Positions 1-11,083 of a stretch of DNA of 37,148 nt are shown piece by piece. Source of the DNA: Gryganskiella cystojenkinii. Lineage: Eukaryota > Mortierellomycota > Mortierellomycetes > Mortierellales > Mortierellaceae. The stretch lies in assembly GCA_015852425.1 (NCBI GenBank), contig JAAAIG010000348.1:1-37148 (forward strand), read 5' to 3'. Under the pieces are notes generated by a model that saw nothing but the letters and a program-made list of their open reading frames with translations, had not been told where the DNA came from and ran no database searches. A program made the position numbers and the translations under genes. Each line of letters begins with the position of its first letter. The first letter of the stretch is position 1.

Positions 1-2503
1 CTCCGAAAATCTTTCGCATCCAATCACAGACTCTAATGTCCCCCCGCTGCTAATTGAACAAACGAAATTCGTAGACCTTCGAATTTTTTTTTTTTGTTTG
101 TAAGAGATTTATTGGGTCACTAGCAGTTTTTCTCGGGGCTCACGCCCCAAGCCCCTAGTTAATATAAGCTGCAGAAGTCGCCTTCGTGGATAGGCATTGC
201 TGTCTTGAAGATTGGGTGCACCATGCGACCACCTGTAGGAACCAGAGCTGCAATGCCGCAGGACGAGATGGTGATGGCTTGTTTGCGCACTCAAAGCATC
301 TCCCGCATTGTGATTACGATCTAGCGACGTTGAGTGCTTCTGCAAGCCGAGCATCACTTGTTTCCACACATTTGTATGTCCAATACAGAGACCTTCAAAA
401 AAAAAGAAAGGATAATCAGGAAGACATAGCTCAAATGAGAAGGAAAGAGAGGGCGTTGCGCGCAAAAAACAAAAAAAAAGTCGAGTGAAAAAACAAACTG
501 CCAAGGTGCTCACCTTCTCAGTCAGTATTTGGACGACGATGGGACAGACACCAGGAGACTCCCAGAAAAATAGTAGTAGAGGTGAGATAAGACGATGACA
601 GAGAGAGGATATTGAGAGAGCGAGACTGAATGAGAATCAAAGTGATGAAATTGAGATGGAGGAATGAATAAATGAATGAATGAAGAACGACTGATCCGCT
701 GGACTGTTCTTGAAAAGGGACATGCGTTAAAATTTAAGCTGTTTTGCCAAGCACATTGGACACCCGGATTTCAAGGTGTCGGTCGTCTGAAAAACACGCG
801 CAGTGGGGGCTCTTGAGAAGGGCTTTCGAATGCCCTCCCTATCATCCATGTAGCACCATTTCTCATGGCGTGAAAATTCGGCGAGTCAGTCATCTCAAAG
901 ATTGCAATTTTTGGATGTCTCAGAATTTTATTGCAAGAACCAGCATAATAACGCGCCCTCTTGGTACTTCTGAATAACCCTGGATGGGTGCTATCACCAT
1001 GCATAATTTCAGATCTGCAGTATCAAACTCGGTCGGCGAAAATTTAGACAGTGTTTTCAAAAGAAAATCGCTCCTTCATATGGGTGAAAAGTTATGGCAC
1101 ATATATAATTTAATTGGTTTCAAGCATTCATGGCGACGTTGCTTTTGATCTTTCGATTATGGCTCTTTCTCTCCTCCCTGCATCGAATTCGTCGGACGCG
1201 TTGTGATGCTTTGTTCACTTCTACTGATCTTTGTGATTCTGGACGACCCACAAGATTACAAATGCATAAATCCATCATCAAATCACTGCACTGAACATAG
1301 TTTATGTGACTGGATGCTCCATTGTATCTGGCGCGTTCCGGTCATGCCTGTGACAACTCGTGATTTCCATTAACGCGTTCTTTGTTGGTGCCGCAGATTG
1401 GGTGTGTTTTTGATTTACGCGCGCCTATCTAATTACTCGCGATTTGGTGGCGCAGATGTCATTTACTCTTTCCTTTTGTTTGTTTTGTTTCTGAAGGAAA
1501 CAAAAAAAAAAAAAATGCTCACCATCCGCTTCAATGTTGTTTTCAGGAGATAGAGAGGGGTCTATTCTCGTTGAAGAAGAAAAAGGGAAAGGTCGCGCTG
1601 TCGCCTTGCATGGACGATTGATGTTCAGTTCAAAGTTTGAACGGGTGTGCGAGATTCACAAATTAGATACAACGAGGATCACACTCGCGTATTTTGTGTG
1701 TCCAAGGTGCTGATCGTTGATTATTGTGTCGCCCTTTCACTCTCGCACACTAGTGTTCACACTCATGTTCTAAAACGTCTGACCTGCAAAAGAATAGCTA
1801 AAAAAAAAAAAAAAAAAGTTCCTTACGAATCACTTGAATATCTTTTTCTTGTTAGGTTAGAAGGGAGGGAACACATTCCTGCCGATGCATGAACAAAAAA
1901 AAAACATACACAAGAACACAAGTGTCCAAAATATACGGGGCCGGCGCCAATGTGGTTTTCTGGTCAATTAGGACATGTCGCACAAAGTTTATTTTTTTTT
2001 TTTGCTTGTGTTTCTGACGGCAGCTGTGGAATATGTGTTTGACCGTTTTTGTGTTGTGAGCATTTTGCAGGGTTGCGGTCATCCCCTGACTTTTAAGGGA
2101 AGAGATCTTTGACGCTTTGTGAAATCATGTTTCTTGCATGTTGTTTGTCTCTAGGGCAAGTCCGACTGTCGAGCAACAGAGAGGTTCTATTTTCGGCAGC
2201 GCCGTAAGACGGTGGCATTGAAGGCAGTCAGTCATTAGTCTCTCGCCACTCCACCTTATTTTTTTCCTTCTTTCACTTCTTCTTTCTTCACTCTCCCCCC
2301 GAGTCCCACAACAGTCTTCAATTCTAACCTGCAGCAGTTTTTTGTTTCTCAGGACTTGCCTATCCTTCAATCGTTATCCCAATAACACGCCATTCTCCTC
2401 TCTCCTCTCCTCCTCTCTCCTCTCCTCCTCTCTCGCTTGGGTCGTCATTTGCACCCTATCTGCCTACTATTTTTCTCGACATCTTCCTTCCTCTCCTTCA
2501 AGG
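1..2503. other. Intergenic region, no supported gene
   Basis: No reading frame here has a recognisable domain or a convincing start. The stretch contains many A and T homopolymers (for example near 87-96, 1502-1514, 1801-1817 and 1991-2002) and a pyrimidine-rich run near 2270-2440 that leads into the first Kelch gene. The block 740-1010 has a more balanced composition and open frames on both strands, but neither translation looks like a protein family. Confidence 0.6.
2390..2445 (+). repeat. CT-rich microsatellite upstream of Kelch gene 1
   Basis: Imperfect repeats of CTCTCCT and CTCCT lie 60-110 nt before the chosen start codon of the first Kelch gene. Pyrimidine tracts at this position are common in fungal core promoters and 5' untranslated regions, so this is probably part of the leader or promoter. 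The same tract creates an artificial Leu/Ser-rich N-terminal extension if an upstream ATG is used. Confidence 0.55.
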
Positions 2504-5375
2504 ATGACCCCGCGGAGTTGGTTGTGCACTCTGATAGCAAGACTCATTCAACTCTCGCTCCTATGTCTTTTCTCAACATTCACGCATGCTTTCATGCCCG
2601 TGCCCGTCACCTATCCTGCATTTGCCACGGCCAACTCGATATTTTACGTCCAAGGCGGATCTCCGAGCACCGATGGTGGTATCCTAACCGCAGCGATTTC
2701 CTCCTTAAATTTGGCCCAACCTTTCAGTGCCAACAGCCCTCCGTGGACGACTCTCCCTTCCTGGTCCAAGGACGGTTACAGCGCCCTACCATCTTGGAAA
2801 CACTCGATGGCAGCGAGACCGGACGGTGGACTGAGCATCTGGGATGCGAATGCGGCCACACAAACGATCTACATGTACACGCTCCAAATTTGGCAGAGTA
2901 ACGATCGCATTGCTTTTGCCGGCAATCTGATTCACTATTTCGGATACCAAATCTGGGTGGACCCCGCTTGTAACTTTTACGTCCCCAACGGCTGCTCTGA
3001 CAGTGATAATCATCCATTAACCTGTTTCTACAACTATACTTTGGGGCAAGCTCACTTTAGCGCTTTGGGATGGCCCAACGCTGCTGCAGCTGGTCTCACT
3101 GGTATCATCTTTTACACGTTCACGTTCTCTAATCAGAGAGCGTCAACATTGTTCGTTGGAGGATTGCGCATGGTTACTGTCGCAACTTTTGTTTCACCCG
3201 ATCTACCAAAGTTCAACGCCGACGTGTTTGAATTCAAGTACCAAAGTGGCTCATGGACCAAACTTGTAGGTTACTCAGTCCTTTTCCGAAAACTAAAGCA
3301 GCGAGAGAGAGCTTAGCTATTTATGGCTTATATAATGCTTTTATCATATAATTTTTTTCTCACTAGACCACGAAAGGGACAGGTCCAGATGATATCAATT
3401 CTCACTGCACGATCGAGAGTAAGTATCAGTGCAGCTGTAGGCGCGAAAGTAATATTATTACATTTGACTTCGTAAATCTCACTTTTTTTTTTTTTATTTT
3501 ATTTAATAGCGACCGATTATAGCAAAATGATTGTTTTTGGTGGCATTAGTTCTTCGGATGTTGTCTCTGGACGACTCTTCATCTTGGACATGAAGACATT
3601 GACATGGACATTAGGCGAAAACGCCCCGCCAGCCCAAGCTCGATACGGTCACAGCTGTGCAACTAATGGCGATAGCTTTCTCGTCTGGGGAGGTAAGCTC
3701 ATCATTAATTAACCAGTCCGAAAAGTTCACGCCGCAGAAGATGTAGATGTAGCGTTTTACTCTCGGTGTTTTTTTTGTCTTAACCACTTTTCTTTTGGGA
3801 TCTATGGCTTATTCATCAACAGGGCAAAACACAACCAGCATAATGGGCGTTAACCCAATGATCTACAATATTCGTTTGAACCAGTGGGTCAACGACTTTG
3901 TCATTTCTGGCCCTCTGCCTGCTCCGATGGCTACTACCCTGTTCGTGGCCCCTACCAACACGGCTAACCTACCTATATCAACAACATCTACGATGAGTAC
4001 AGAGTCTGCCAACTTGCCGTCCTCCACGACAAAATCTAACCTTGCAATCATCGTAGGAGGCGTCGGTGGAGGGCTCGTTCTCATCTTGGGCGCTATTGGG
4101 ATTGGAATATTCTTTGTCAAGAGACAAAAAAAGAAAGCGCGTATCCAAGATCATCAATATCGACACGACGAGAAATCGCCCTCGGCCCGGATCCCGCAAC
4201 CACTGCCTACACGATCTCCTTCATCATCATCTCCAACTTCACCAGTCCTTCCTCCAGAGAAAACTAGAAAACGACAAAAGTTAAAACCGGAGAAAGTTTT
4301 GGACCGTTCTCTCGACTATCATGAGTTTCCGAAAGATAAAGGAGGAACTCAATGGACTGTTTCCCCTGCTCGAGTTAGCGAACCATTGTCCTCTTACGAC
4401 ACACTAAGGACCCAAGTCTTGGGAGATTGGGCAAACAACAGTGGTTCATCTTTGCTCTCTGAGAATGAATGGCTTCAGTATTGCCGATCACCGCAACAAG
4501 CAGATCCTCGACCAATCTCCACTATTCAATCCTGGATGAAATTGAACCGCAGGAGTCCGAAGGCCGGAATCAGTATGATTGGCAGTCCTCAAGAAGGTCC
4601 TGGCAATATGGGTCACCGAACGGGTATCACAGGCATCCTGTTCCCAGTGCCTCCTACACTTCCCCGCGATCGTCCTAATGCCTCCGACTTCGAGAGTCCT
4701 CCTCCAGTACCTCCAGTTCCGTTGTCGTACCTTACCACTGGCCCGTCATCTCCTCTGCCTCCCACTGCTACAGCGGTTATATCAAGAGTTGTTCAAGTCC
4801 CTCCTATTCAGAGTCGTTCCATTCAATCCCCTCCTGTTCAAGGCTCTCCTGTTCAATCCCTCCCTGTCCAGCCCCGCCCTGTTCAGCCCCGCCCTGTTCA
4901 GCTTTCCTCTGTTCAGGTTCAGCTTCCTCCTGTCAAGACCTTTCCTGTCCAGGTCACATCTCATTCACTTCCTCCTCTTCAACCCCCTGCCACTCAGCCT
5001 GGGCCACGTTACCCTCATACTCAGTCATTTTCTACTCCTATTCAAGTGTATACCCCACCAGCAACGACTTATTCTCCTGCTGCGACTTATTCACCCACGA
5101 CTGTCTACTCTCCAGTCGCATCTTACACGCCATCCTCGTCGTATATTCCGGCCACGACTCTAACCTCTGCCTGGGTACCACGCACTAGCCATTCGGAGCC
5201 TGTGGTTTTACCCCACCACCCACAACCCCAAACCTCCGATGTCATGGTCGAGACCATGAAACATGCTGAGGCAAAGGCACGAAGGATGGCGCGCAAGAAG
5301 GCGCAACTCGAGTATGATCTTGAAAAAATCCGGTTGGAACAAGAACTCGAGAGACAGATCGTCGAGGGACACTGA
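2504..5375 (+). CDS. Kelch-repeat single-pass membrane protein, copy 1
   Basis: Predicted four-exon gene: 2504-3265, 3367-3418, 3510-3692 and 3823-5375, giving 849 residues. All introns are GT..AG. The ATG at 2504 is chosen because it puts a hydrophobic signal peptide first; the ATG upstream would add a Leu/Ser extension read from the CT tract. The ectodomain carries Kelch/galactose-oxidase-like blades, best seen in exon 3 (MIVFGG near residue 273, then LDMKTLTW, ARYGHSC and FLVWGG). A Gly/Ile-rich transmembrane helix lies near residues 406-430, followed by basic RQKKK. The cytosolic tail is Pro/Ser-rich, with a PVQ-type repeat (about 654-710), Tyr-Ser-Pro repeats, and a charged helical end containing KKAQLEYDLEKIRLEQ. 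Family knowledge: Kelch blades form beta-propellers that bind proteins or glycans. A cell-surface or cell-wall sensing role is inference. It is a tandem paralogue of the gene at 6606. Confidence 0.85.
4786..4960 (+). repeat. Pro-Val-Gln coding minisatellite in Kelch copy 1
   Basis: About ten imperfect 15-nt units encode a five-residue xPVQx repeat in the cytosolic Pro-rich tail (SPVQS, LPVQP, RPVQP and similar). The units are most regular between 4846 and 4910. The copy 2 paralogue lacks this expansion, so it arose or contracted after the duplication. Confidence 0.7.
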
Positions 5376-5559
5376 ATAATGAGCGATGTGACAACGAAGA
5401 GTAGTTCAACATGCACCCTTTTTATAATAGCAATTTAATAATAATAATATTGATATACCATTGAGCTATGAGGGATATTTATTCGTGTTGTTGGGTGCGA
5501 TGCAACGGTCCTGCTTGTACGTGTACGCACTTAAAGAAAAAAAAAGTCTCATCTTTGGG

Positions 5560-5737
5560 CTCCGAAGGGGGTGCCTGTCGAGTTTTCAATCAAGACAAGA
5601 AAAGCAACAAAAATAACTCGTTCGAGGCTACAGTCGATGACGCAAGTAAAACGGCTCTAAACTCGAGACAGAGGCGCAAGAAAGCTCAGCTCGAGAATGA
5701 TCTTGAACCAGTCCGGTTGGGAGACGAGCGTCATTGA
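5560..5737 (+). pseudogene. Relic of a Kelch-protein C-terminal tail
   Basis: About 185 nt after the stop of Kelch copy 1 lies an open stretch whose end reads RRKKAQLENDLEPVRL and then stops at 5735-5737. This closely matches the tail of copy 1 (RKKAQLEYDLEKIRLEQ). The DNA at 5671-5728 is also visibly similar to 5287-5345. There is no propeller, membrane segment or start codon attached. I read it as the surviving 3' end of a third tandem copy. An alternatively spliced terminal exon for copy 1 is possible but less likely. Confidence 0.6.
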
Positions 5738-6605
5738 CACTTGATGGAGAGAGGCGAGTTGTAAATAATCAAAAGAACATAGTCTTTGCTTTGTTGGTAT
5801 GATGGAGAGGCGTGAAAAATACTCATATTTGAGCTAAAAAAAATCCAAGATCTGTTGAATGTTGTTATGTGGATTAAGTCGGTTGGAGTAAAGCAAAATA
5901 AAAAAAAGCGTTCGAAGCGGGGATTCAATTTTTGGCTGTGCGCCCCCTGGTGAACTATTTTATTTTCTGTGCATTCACACGCTGTGATTTCACCTCCATA
6001 ATCAGCATGAATTCATCTGCCATTCGACTCCATTCGTCTTCATGGTGACGAAAACAGAGCCATGGCCACGGCGAACCCAATAAAAAAAGAAAGACAAAGA
6101 CGGATGTCCTGAGTGTTTTCAAGCTCAATGGTTGGGGTTCCATCATGAGGAACACAAAACACAAGGACACAAAATGCTCACTTTTTCACCTCTTCTGCAT
6201 GCAAAAAAAAAAAAAAAAAATCACCGAAGACGACCTCGTTCCTCTCGGTACTGTACGGAACTCTTGCGTGAGCGATTGTGAGCATTTGTGCGATGCATCT
6301 CCCTGTCCTGCATTGGAAGAGAAAGACTGAATGCAAACGAGAAGGGCGAAGGAGACTCTCTTTCAACTCGCGGAGAGGCGGCATCGTCTCTTTTCCCTTT
6401 TGCTGATCCCAATTTCCACTTTTCTCTTCTTTCCTCTCTACCCGCCCATATAAAACAAAAGAATTTGTTCCTGAGATTGTCTTCATTGTAAAGACGCTGC
6501 TGAGTCTCAGCAGTCTCCCTTTCGCCAGTATTACTGTACACTTTCCATGCTGAACAGTTCCTCATTCTCTTCATCAGTTGTCCATCCGCGCGCTCTTTTG
6601 AACCA
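5738..6605. other. Intergenic region between the two Kelch copies
   Basis: This stretch is AT-rich with A/T homopolymers, including an A run near 6202-6218. The last 250 nt are pyrimidine-rich and hold the probable core promoter of Kelch copy 2. No further coding signal was seen. Confidence 0.55.
6449..6455 (+). promoter_or_regulatory. TATA box of Kelch copy 2
   Basis: The heptamer TATAAAA lies 151 nt upstream of the ATG at 6606, inside a pyrimidine-rich tract. That is a plausible distance for a fungal promoter with a short leader. Confidence 0.45.
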
Positions 6606-8954
6606 ATGGTCTCAACGATAAACGGCTCGATGGCCGTGACGGTTACAGTCATCCTTCAACTGGCTTTGGTATTGTTTACTTTAATCTTCAGTCAAGCCGC
6701 CGCTCCTGTGGTTGTCACCCAACCCGCTTCAACGACTACAAACGCTACTCTCTTTATGCAAGGAGGTTCCCAGACTGTCGATGGAAAGACTTTGACTCGG
6801 TCGTTTTATTCCCTGAGCTTGACACAACCATTTAATGCAAGTAACCCACCTTGGACAGCACTATCCACGACCAATGGAAACGTGTCCGTAGCGCTATTAA
6901 AGTCCTGGCAACACTCCATGACGGCGACTAATAATGGTTACTTTGTGTTCTGGGATGGAAGTGTAAGAGCAATGACCGGATATATCAGTTTCCTTAATAC
7001 CTTTCCGAGCCCCTATTATCTCAATGTCTCAGAAATCAACAAGTTTCCGTACGGCAACAAAATCTGGATCGACACTTCTACCTTTCGCCTGTACATGCCC
7101 AACGCATGTGCTTCCGGTGGGAAGCAGGTGACTTGCCTGATTGATGTTAATGTCACATCTGCCTTGGTTCCTTTGCCCTGGTCTCCAGCTCCTGTACCCG
7201 AAGGCATAGCATTCTACAGCTTCACGTTCTGCAATCTGAGAAACTCGTTGTTATTGTATGGAGGCATGGGGACAGCGATACCGTCGTCAAGTCCTTTCTT
7301 GTATGAGTATATCCCATCAACCAATATCTGGACTCTACTTGTAAGTGACCTAAGATCAAGCACTCGCAAAAAGAAACGGCATATCATGCTTAATTTATTT
7401 TTTATTTTTTGCTCATATAATACCCGTTTGGCGAATACCACTTTTACTGTGCCCTTTCAGGCACCGACAGGAACATCGCCAGGAGATGTTAGCTCCCACT
7501 GCAAGGTTCAAAGTACGAGGGAATCTCTTTTGTTTCCGCTTTTACGTGCGCGTGTAATGACCGAATTTGACGCTATTTTTTTTACGGGAATCGAAATATA
7601 ATAGCAAATGACAATAACAAGATGATTGTTTTCGGTGGTGTTTCGTTGTCACAAATTGTTTCAGCAGGATTATTCCTCCTGGATGTGAGAACTATGGCCT
7701 GGACGCAAGGGATGAGCGCTCCGTCATCACAAGCTCGATATGGTCATGTCTGTGCTACCAATGGTGACAGCTTGTTCGTCTGGGGAGGTAATGTTCGATG
7801 TAGATTCAGTGAAAGATGAAACGGGGAATGTTTGTATTCGATTTCTGACCTTTTTCCCGGCACTTGCGCGTATAGGGCAAAATACGACCGCAGTCATGTC
7901 CGGGGACCCGTTGATATACCATATTCCCACAAATCAATGGATTACTCAGTTTGTGATTTCCGGACCTGTCCCTCCATCCGCCATCATACCCACAGCAACC
8001 CCTACGACCATATCGAAACCGACAACCTCAACCACGACGACACCAACTGAACTCACCAATACAGCTCCATCATCAGCTCCTGCCAAGAGCTCGAGTGTCG
8101 GTCCTATCGCTGGCGGAGCCGCAGGAGGGCTCATCGCTGTGTTCGCAATCGCATTTTTCGTTTACAGGCGGCATCAAAAGAAATCTTTTGGTCAGGGACA
8201 AACCGTCGACAAACCACCATCTCTGCCCCAACCAACCACTAACGCCAAAGTGAACACCATTTTATTCTCCGGTCCGCGCAAAAGGAGTGATGAGGATGAT
8301 GAGAATGGGAAGTACAATGCCAAAGATCAAGGTGATGTCTCCCTATATGTTCCACCGCCACCTCGCTTCCCAACAGGATCAAATTTCACGGCTCACACCA
8401 CTGCTCAATATCCAGGCTCTTCAGTAGCTGTGCGAGACAATACCCAGATCAATCCGCTGTCTCCGCACACTATCAAACTTTATCCTGGCTCGAATTCTTT
8501 CACACGTTCATCGATGCAAGACTCCATGCCAGCGGGACCTCATGCCGTGATCCAAAGAACGGGATTAATGTCCAACGGTAACGGTTCACCTCAGTACTCT
8601 GTACCGGGCAGCAACGGCTTTAATGGTTTAGGTGGAGAGAGTGGTACTTTGCCCTTGATAGCCACTGGCAGCGAATGGGACCAGCTGCAGCATTCTCGAT
8701 CTCCTCACACGACTCTTCCTGGCTCTGCTTCAACGTCGCCGTCGTGGACGATGGTGAACAGTAATAACGGTCTGGAGTCTATATTAAGCTTGCCTCCCGG
8801 TAGTCCTCAAGATGGTCCTGGAAATTTGGGAACATCTTATCCAATGCCGCCTCCTCAAAAGGATCATTTCCGTTCTTCTTCTGTGGGGACAGGTCCTCTT
8901 ACATACTCGCCTGTCAGCTCGTATTCTCCCACGAGCTCCTATATCCCTTCTTGA
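6606..8954 (+). CDS. Kelch-repeat single-pass membrane protein, copy 2, with TGA before its conserved tail
   Basis: Predicted four-exon gene: 6606-7340, 7461-7512, 7605-7787 and 7876-8954, giving 682 residues up to the first TGA. Exons 2 and 3 (52 and 183 nt) match copy 1 in length and phase exactly. The N-terminus is a signal peptide; a second ATG at 6630 is an alternative start directly before the hydrophobic stretch. Kelch signatures include MIVFGGVSLS, LDVRTMAWT, ARYGHVC and LFVWGG. The transmembrane helix is near residues 398-420 (GGAAGGLIAVFAIAFFVY), followed by basic RRHQKK. The tail is Pro/Ser-rich and carries YSPVSSYSPTSSYIP. Reading stops at TGA 8952-8954, yet the conserved family tail continues in the same frame (next entry). 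The function is inferred as for copy 1: a surface protein binding an unknown partner. Confidence 0.82.
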
Positions 8955-9107
8955 AGCAACACCACTTCTTGGTCGCCAACACCCACCTTAGGAGGCGTTA
9001 TAAACGCGACCGAGAGTGAGGAGTTGAAGGCCAAGAAGGCGGCGTTGATAAAGGCGCAACTAGAATTCGATCTCGAACGGATCCGGTTGGAAGAGATCGC
9101 CCGATAA
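8955..9107 (+). other. Conserved 50-codon tail in frame after the TGA of Kelch copy 2
   Basis: After TGA 8952-8954 the same frame stays open for 50 codons to TAA 9105-9107. It encodes the charged helical module that ends copy 1: KAQLEFDLERIRLEE here against KAQLEYDLEKIRLEQ there. The order (SSYIP, then Pro/Ser linker, then helix) is collinear in both copies. The TGA is therefore either a recent nonsense change, a sequencing error, or a site of programmed readthrough. The following base is A, which is not the strong CTA readthrough context. Confidence 0.75.
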
Positions 9108-9357
9108 CAACAGCAAACATATTGAGAGGACACGTAACGATGATCACAGAATCAGTACATTAAATAAAAAAAGGCCTCGCATCGGAAAATGGCATGAACT
9201 GTGGTAAGAAAAGGACTGGGACTATCCCTTCCTCTTTTTTCGGGTGTCGCTCCACTATGAAGCCTGTCTTTTTGGCGATAAACCTCCCTTAATTCAAAAT
9301 TTTGTTACGAAGCACCCACCTTTTCTCTGCCAGTTTTATTCGCCGGCTTGAGCCGAC

Positions 9358-9385
9358 TCCCCGTCAAACGTTATTCTGACGGGGA
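9358..9385. promoter_or_regulatory. Perfect inverted repeat between Kelch copy 2 and the acetyltransferase gene
   Basis: TCCCCGTCA and TGACGGGGA form a 9-bp perfect stem around a 10-nt spacer. The position, about 250 nt downstream of copy 2 and 320 nt before the acetyltransferase start, fits either a transcript-end structure or a symmetric factor-binding site. There is no direct evidence of function. Confidence 0.35.
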
Positions 9386-9590
9386 AGAGGCAGAATTCGT
9401 TTATCCTTAAAAAATTGGTGCTACGGAGGAAGGGACAGGCAAAATTAAATGGATGAGATTGGTGTGGAGTTTCAATCCTCCAGTGCTGCGCATGATTCGA
9501 AGTGAAGATAATGAGCCTTCTAGGCCTACTTTATCTACCGCGGAAACCTTTATTTATCGCTCAAATACTGCGCGGTCTTGCAATCCATTG

Positions 9591-9598
9591 TATATAAA
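9591..9598 (+). promoter_or_regulatory. TATA box of the acetyltransferase gene
   Basis: TATATAAA lies 111 nt upstream of the ATG at 9709, with no closer in-frame ATG. It is the clearest core-promoter element in the window. Confidence 0.6.
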
Positions 9599-9708
9599 GT
9601 CACCATCCACACCCCACACCCTTTGGCTACTCACGCCTTTCTAATTATTCGGCCATCTGCCACTCCCAAGAAGCCACCGGTATCCATAAGGACGCTTCAA
9701 AACCAATC

Positions 9709-10878
9709 ATGCTTTCCCAAGAACAATTGGCAAATTACTTTGAAAGGATTGGCTTTGTTTCCAAGGGTCAAACCGGCAACCTACCCCCAACCCTGAAACT
9801 TCTCAAAAAGATCCAGGGACTCCAGTTGAACTCTATTCCCTACGAAAACCTCTCCCTTCATTGGCGTCCCATCCAACAAACTTCCGACTCTGCCCAGACA
9901 TCGAATGGAGTTGCTGCAGATGTTCACGTGCTGCGAACACCACCAGAGGACTTCTCCTCGGCTTCCAGTCTCTCTCCTCAAGCCCTCTTCCAAAAACTGG
10001 TCCTCAATCGCCGTGGAGGGTACTGCCTAGAACTTAACCTCCTTCTAGGGTCAGTCCTCCAGGCACTCGGGTTCGAGGTAGTGAAGGTCAAGGCTAAGAT
10101 TGTCTTTGATTTTGACCGAATTGCAGAGAGACTTCAGCGCGAAAGGGAGGCGGTATCTGTGGACGTAGAGGGGGACAATGACCGAGGGCTGATCATGCAG
10201 GAAGTGCGTGAGTGGGAATCGTTTGACGTAAGAAATCGTGCTACGCAGGATGAGTGGGAGACATATCAGATGCTGATTGTGAAGGCCCCAGGGAGCGAGG
10301 GTAAGAAGAGATGGTTGGTTGACGTTGGGTTAGCCAAGTATTCGATCCTAGAACCCATTGAGCTCCTAGCGTCCGAGCCAGGCCATAGTCAAGGTTGTGG
10401 TGTCCTGGGCAAGCAGTTCCAGCTCTCCAGCGATCTCAACAGCACTGATGATCGATGGAATTTGGCTGTTCGAATGAGCAACAACTCATGCATCTGGTAC
10501 CCATACTACACCTTCCTCGCACAAGAAGTGCCCATGGATCAACTAGAGATGATGCACCACTACATGTCACGATCCCCATCTTCGACTTCTCCTCCGGAAC
10601 CCTTCGCGACAATGCCTCTGGCGCTCTCCTCACTTGGCTGCCATAACGCTGATATTGATTCTGAAGTCGAGGTTACTGGACAAGTTACGATGCAAGGAAT
10701 GAAGCTGACCGTCCAGCGCTGGAAGGGGGCTTGGTTAATAGAGGAGGACGACCAGATTTTGGCCAAAGATGAAATTGAGAGGCAGAGGCTTTTACACCAG
10801 TACTTCGGGATTGAGGGGTACATGAATGGGGCGGCTTTGGTCTTGGCGGACGATCCTCGATTTGCTGATAGCTGGTAG
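9709..10878 (+). CDS. Arylamine N-acetyltransferase-like protein, catalytic His replaced by Gln
   Basis: Intronless, 389 residues, longer than the usual 270-300 of the family. The N-terminal part has the family pattern (LKKIQGLQLNSIPYENLSLH near 32-51). The nucleophile motif RRGGYCLELN puts Cys at 106. The third triad residue is Asp205 in WLVDVG. The second triad residue, normally His in a THxLL-type strand, aligns with Gln187 in TYQMLIV. Extra sequence includes a Ser/Thr-rich insert (about 56-95) and an acidic insert (about 138-180). Family knowledge: these enzymes move acetyl, or in some fungi malonyl, from CoA to arylamines through a Cys-His-Asp triad, in the cytosol. If the alignment is right, catalysis may be weak, use another base, or be lost; the intact frame argues that the protein is still used. 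It sits between Kelch copy 2 and a relic of it. Confidence 0.85.
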   Translation: MLSQEQLANYFERIGFVSKGQTGNLPPTLKLLKKIQGLQLNSIPYENLSLHWRPIQQTSDSAQTSNGVAADVHVLRTPPEDFSSASSLSPQALFQKLVLNRRGGYCLELNLLLGSVLQALGFEVVKVKAKIVFDFDRIAERLQREREAVSVDVEGDNDRGLIMQEVREWESFDVRNRATQDEWETYQMLIVKAPGSEGKKRWLVDVGLAKYSILEPIELLASEPGHSQGCGVLGKQFQLSSDLNSTDDRWNLAVRMSNNSCIWYPYYTFLAQEVPMDQLEMMHHYMSRSPSSTSPPEPFATMPLALSSLGCHNADIDSEVEVTGQVTMQGMKLTVQRWKGAWLIEEDDQILAKDEIERQRLLHQYFGIEGYMNGAALVLADDPRFADSW

Positions 10879-11083
10879 TTTAGTGCTCATGTCCATTTTA
10901 GAGCGTTTACTGTCAACAAAAAAAAAAGTGGCGAAGATGGCCCTCACCAAAAAAAACGCGCAAGAGAAGGCCACCACCAAAAATAAGTGCAGAGGGAGAC
11001 CATCACTCTTTTCTGTGGCATGTTTGGTCTTTTGAATCTTTATTTTTCCTTGTATGCAACATTTCTGTGACGTAACGAGGGTG

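Noticed and set aside
109..513. Open frames on both strands near the left edge
   Set aside because: Overlapping frames on opposite strands, homopolymer-derived Phe and Lys runs, and no domain or codon pattern supporting either one.
744..1004. Balanced-composition block with 77-codon frames on both strands
   Set aside because: Neither translation resembles a protein. It may be an old repeat, but no second copy is in the window.
2342..2503. Upstream start for Kelch copy 1
   Set aside because: The added residues are a Leu/Ser stretch translated from a CT microsatellite. The ATG at 2504 places the signal peptide at the N-terminus, as in copy 2.
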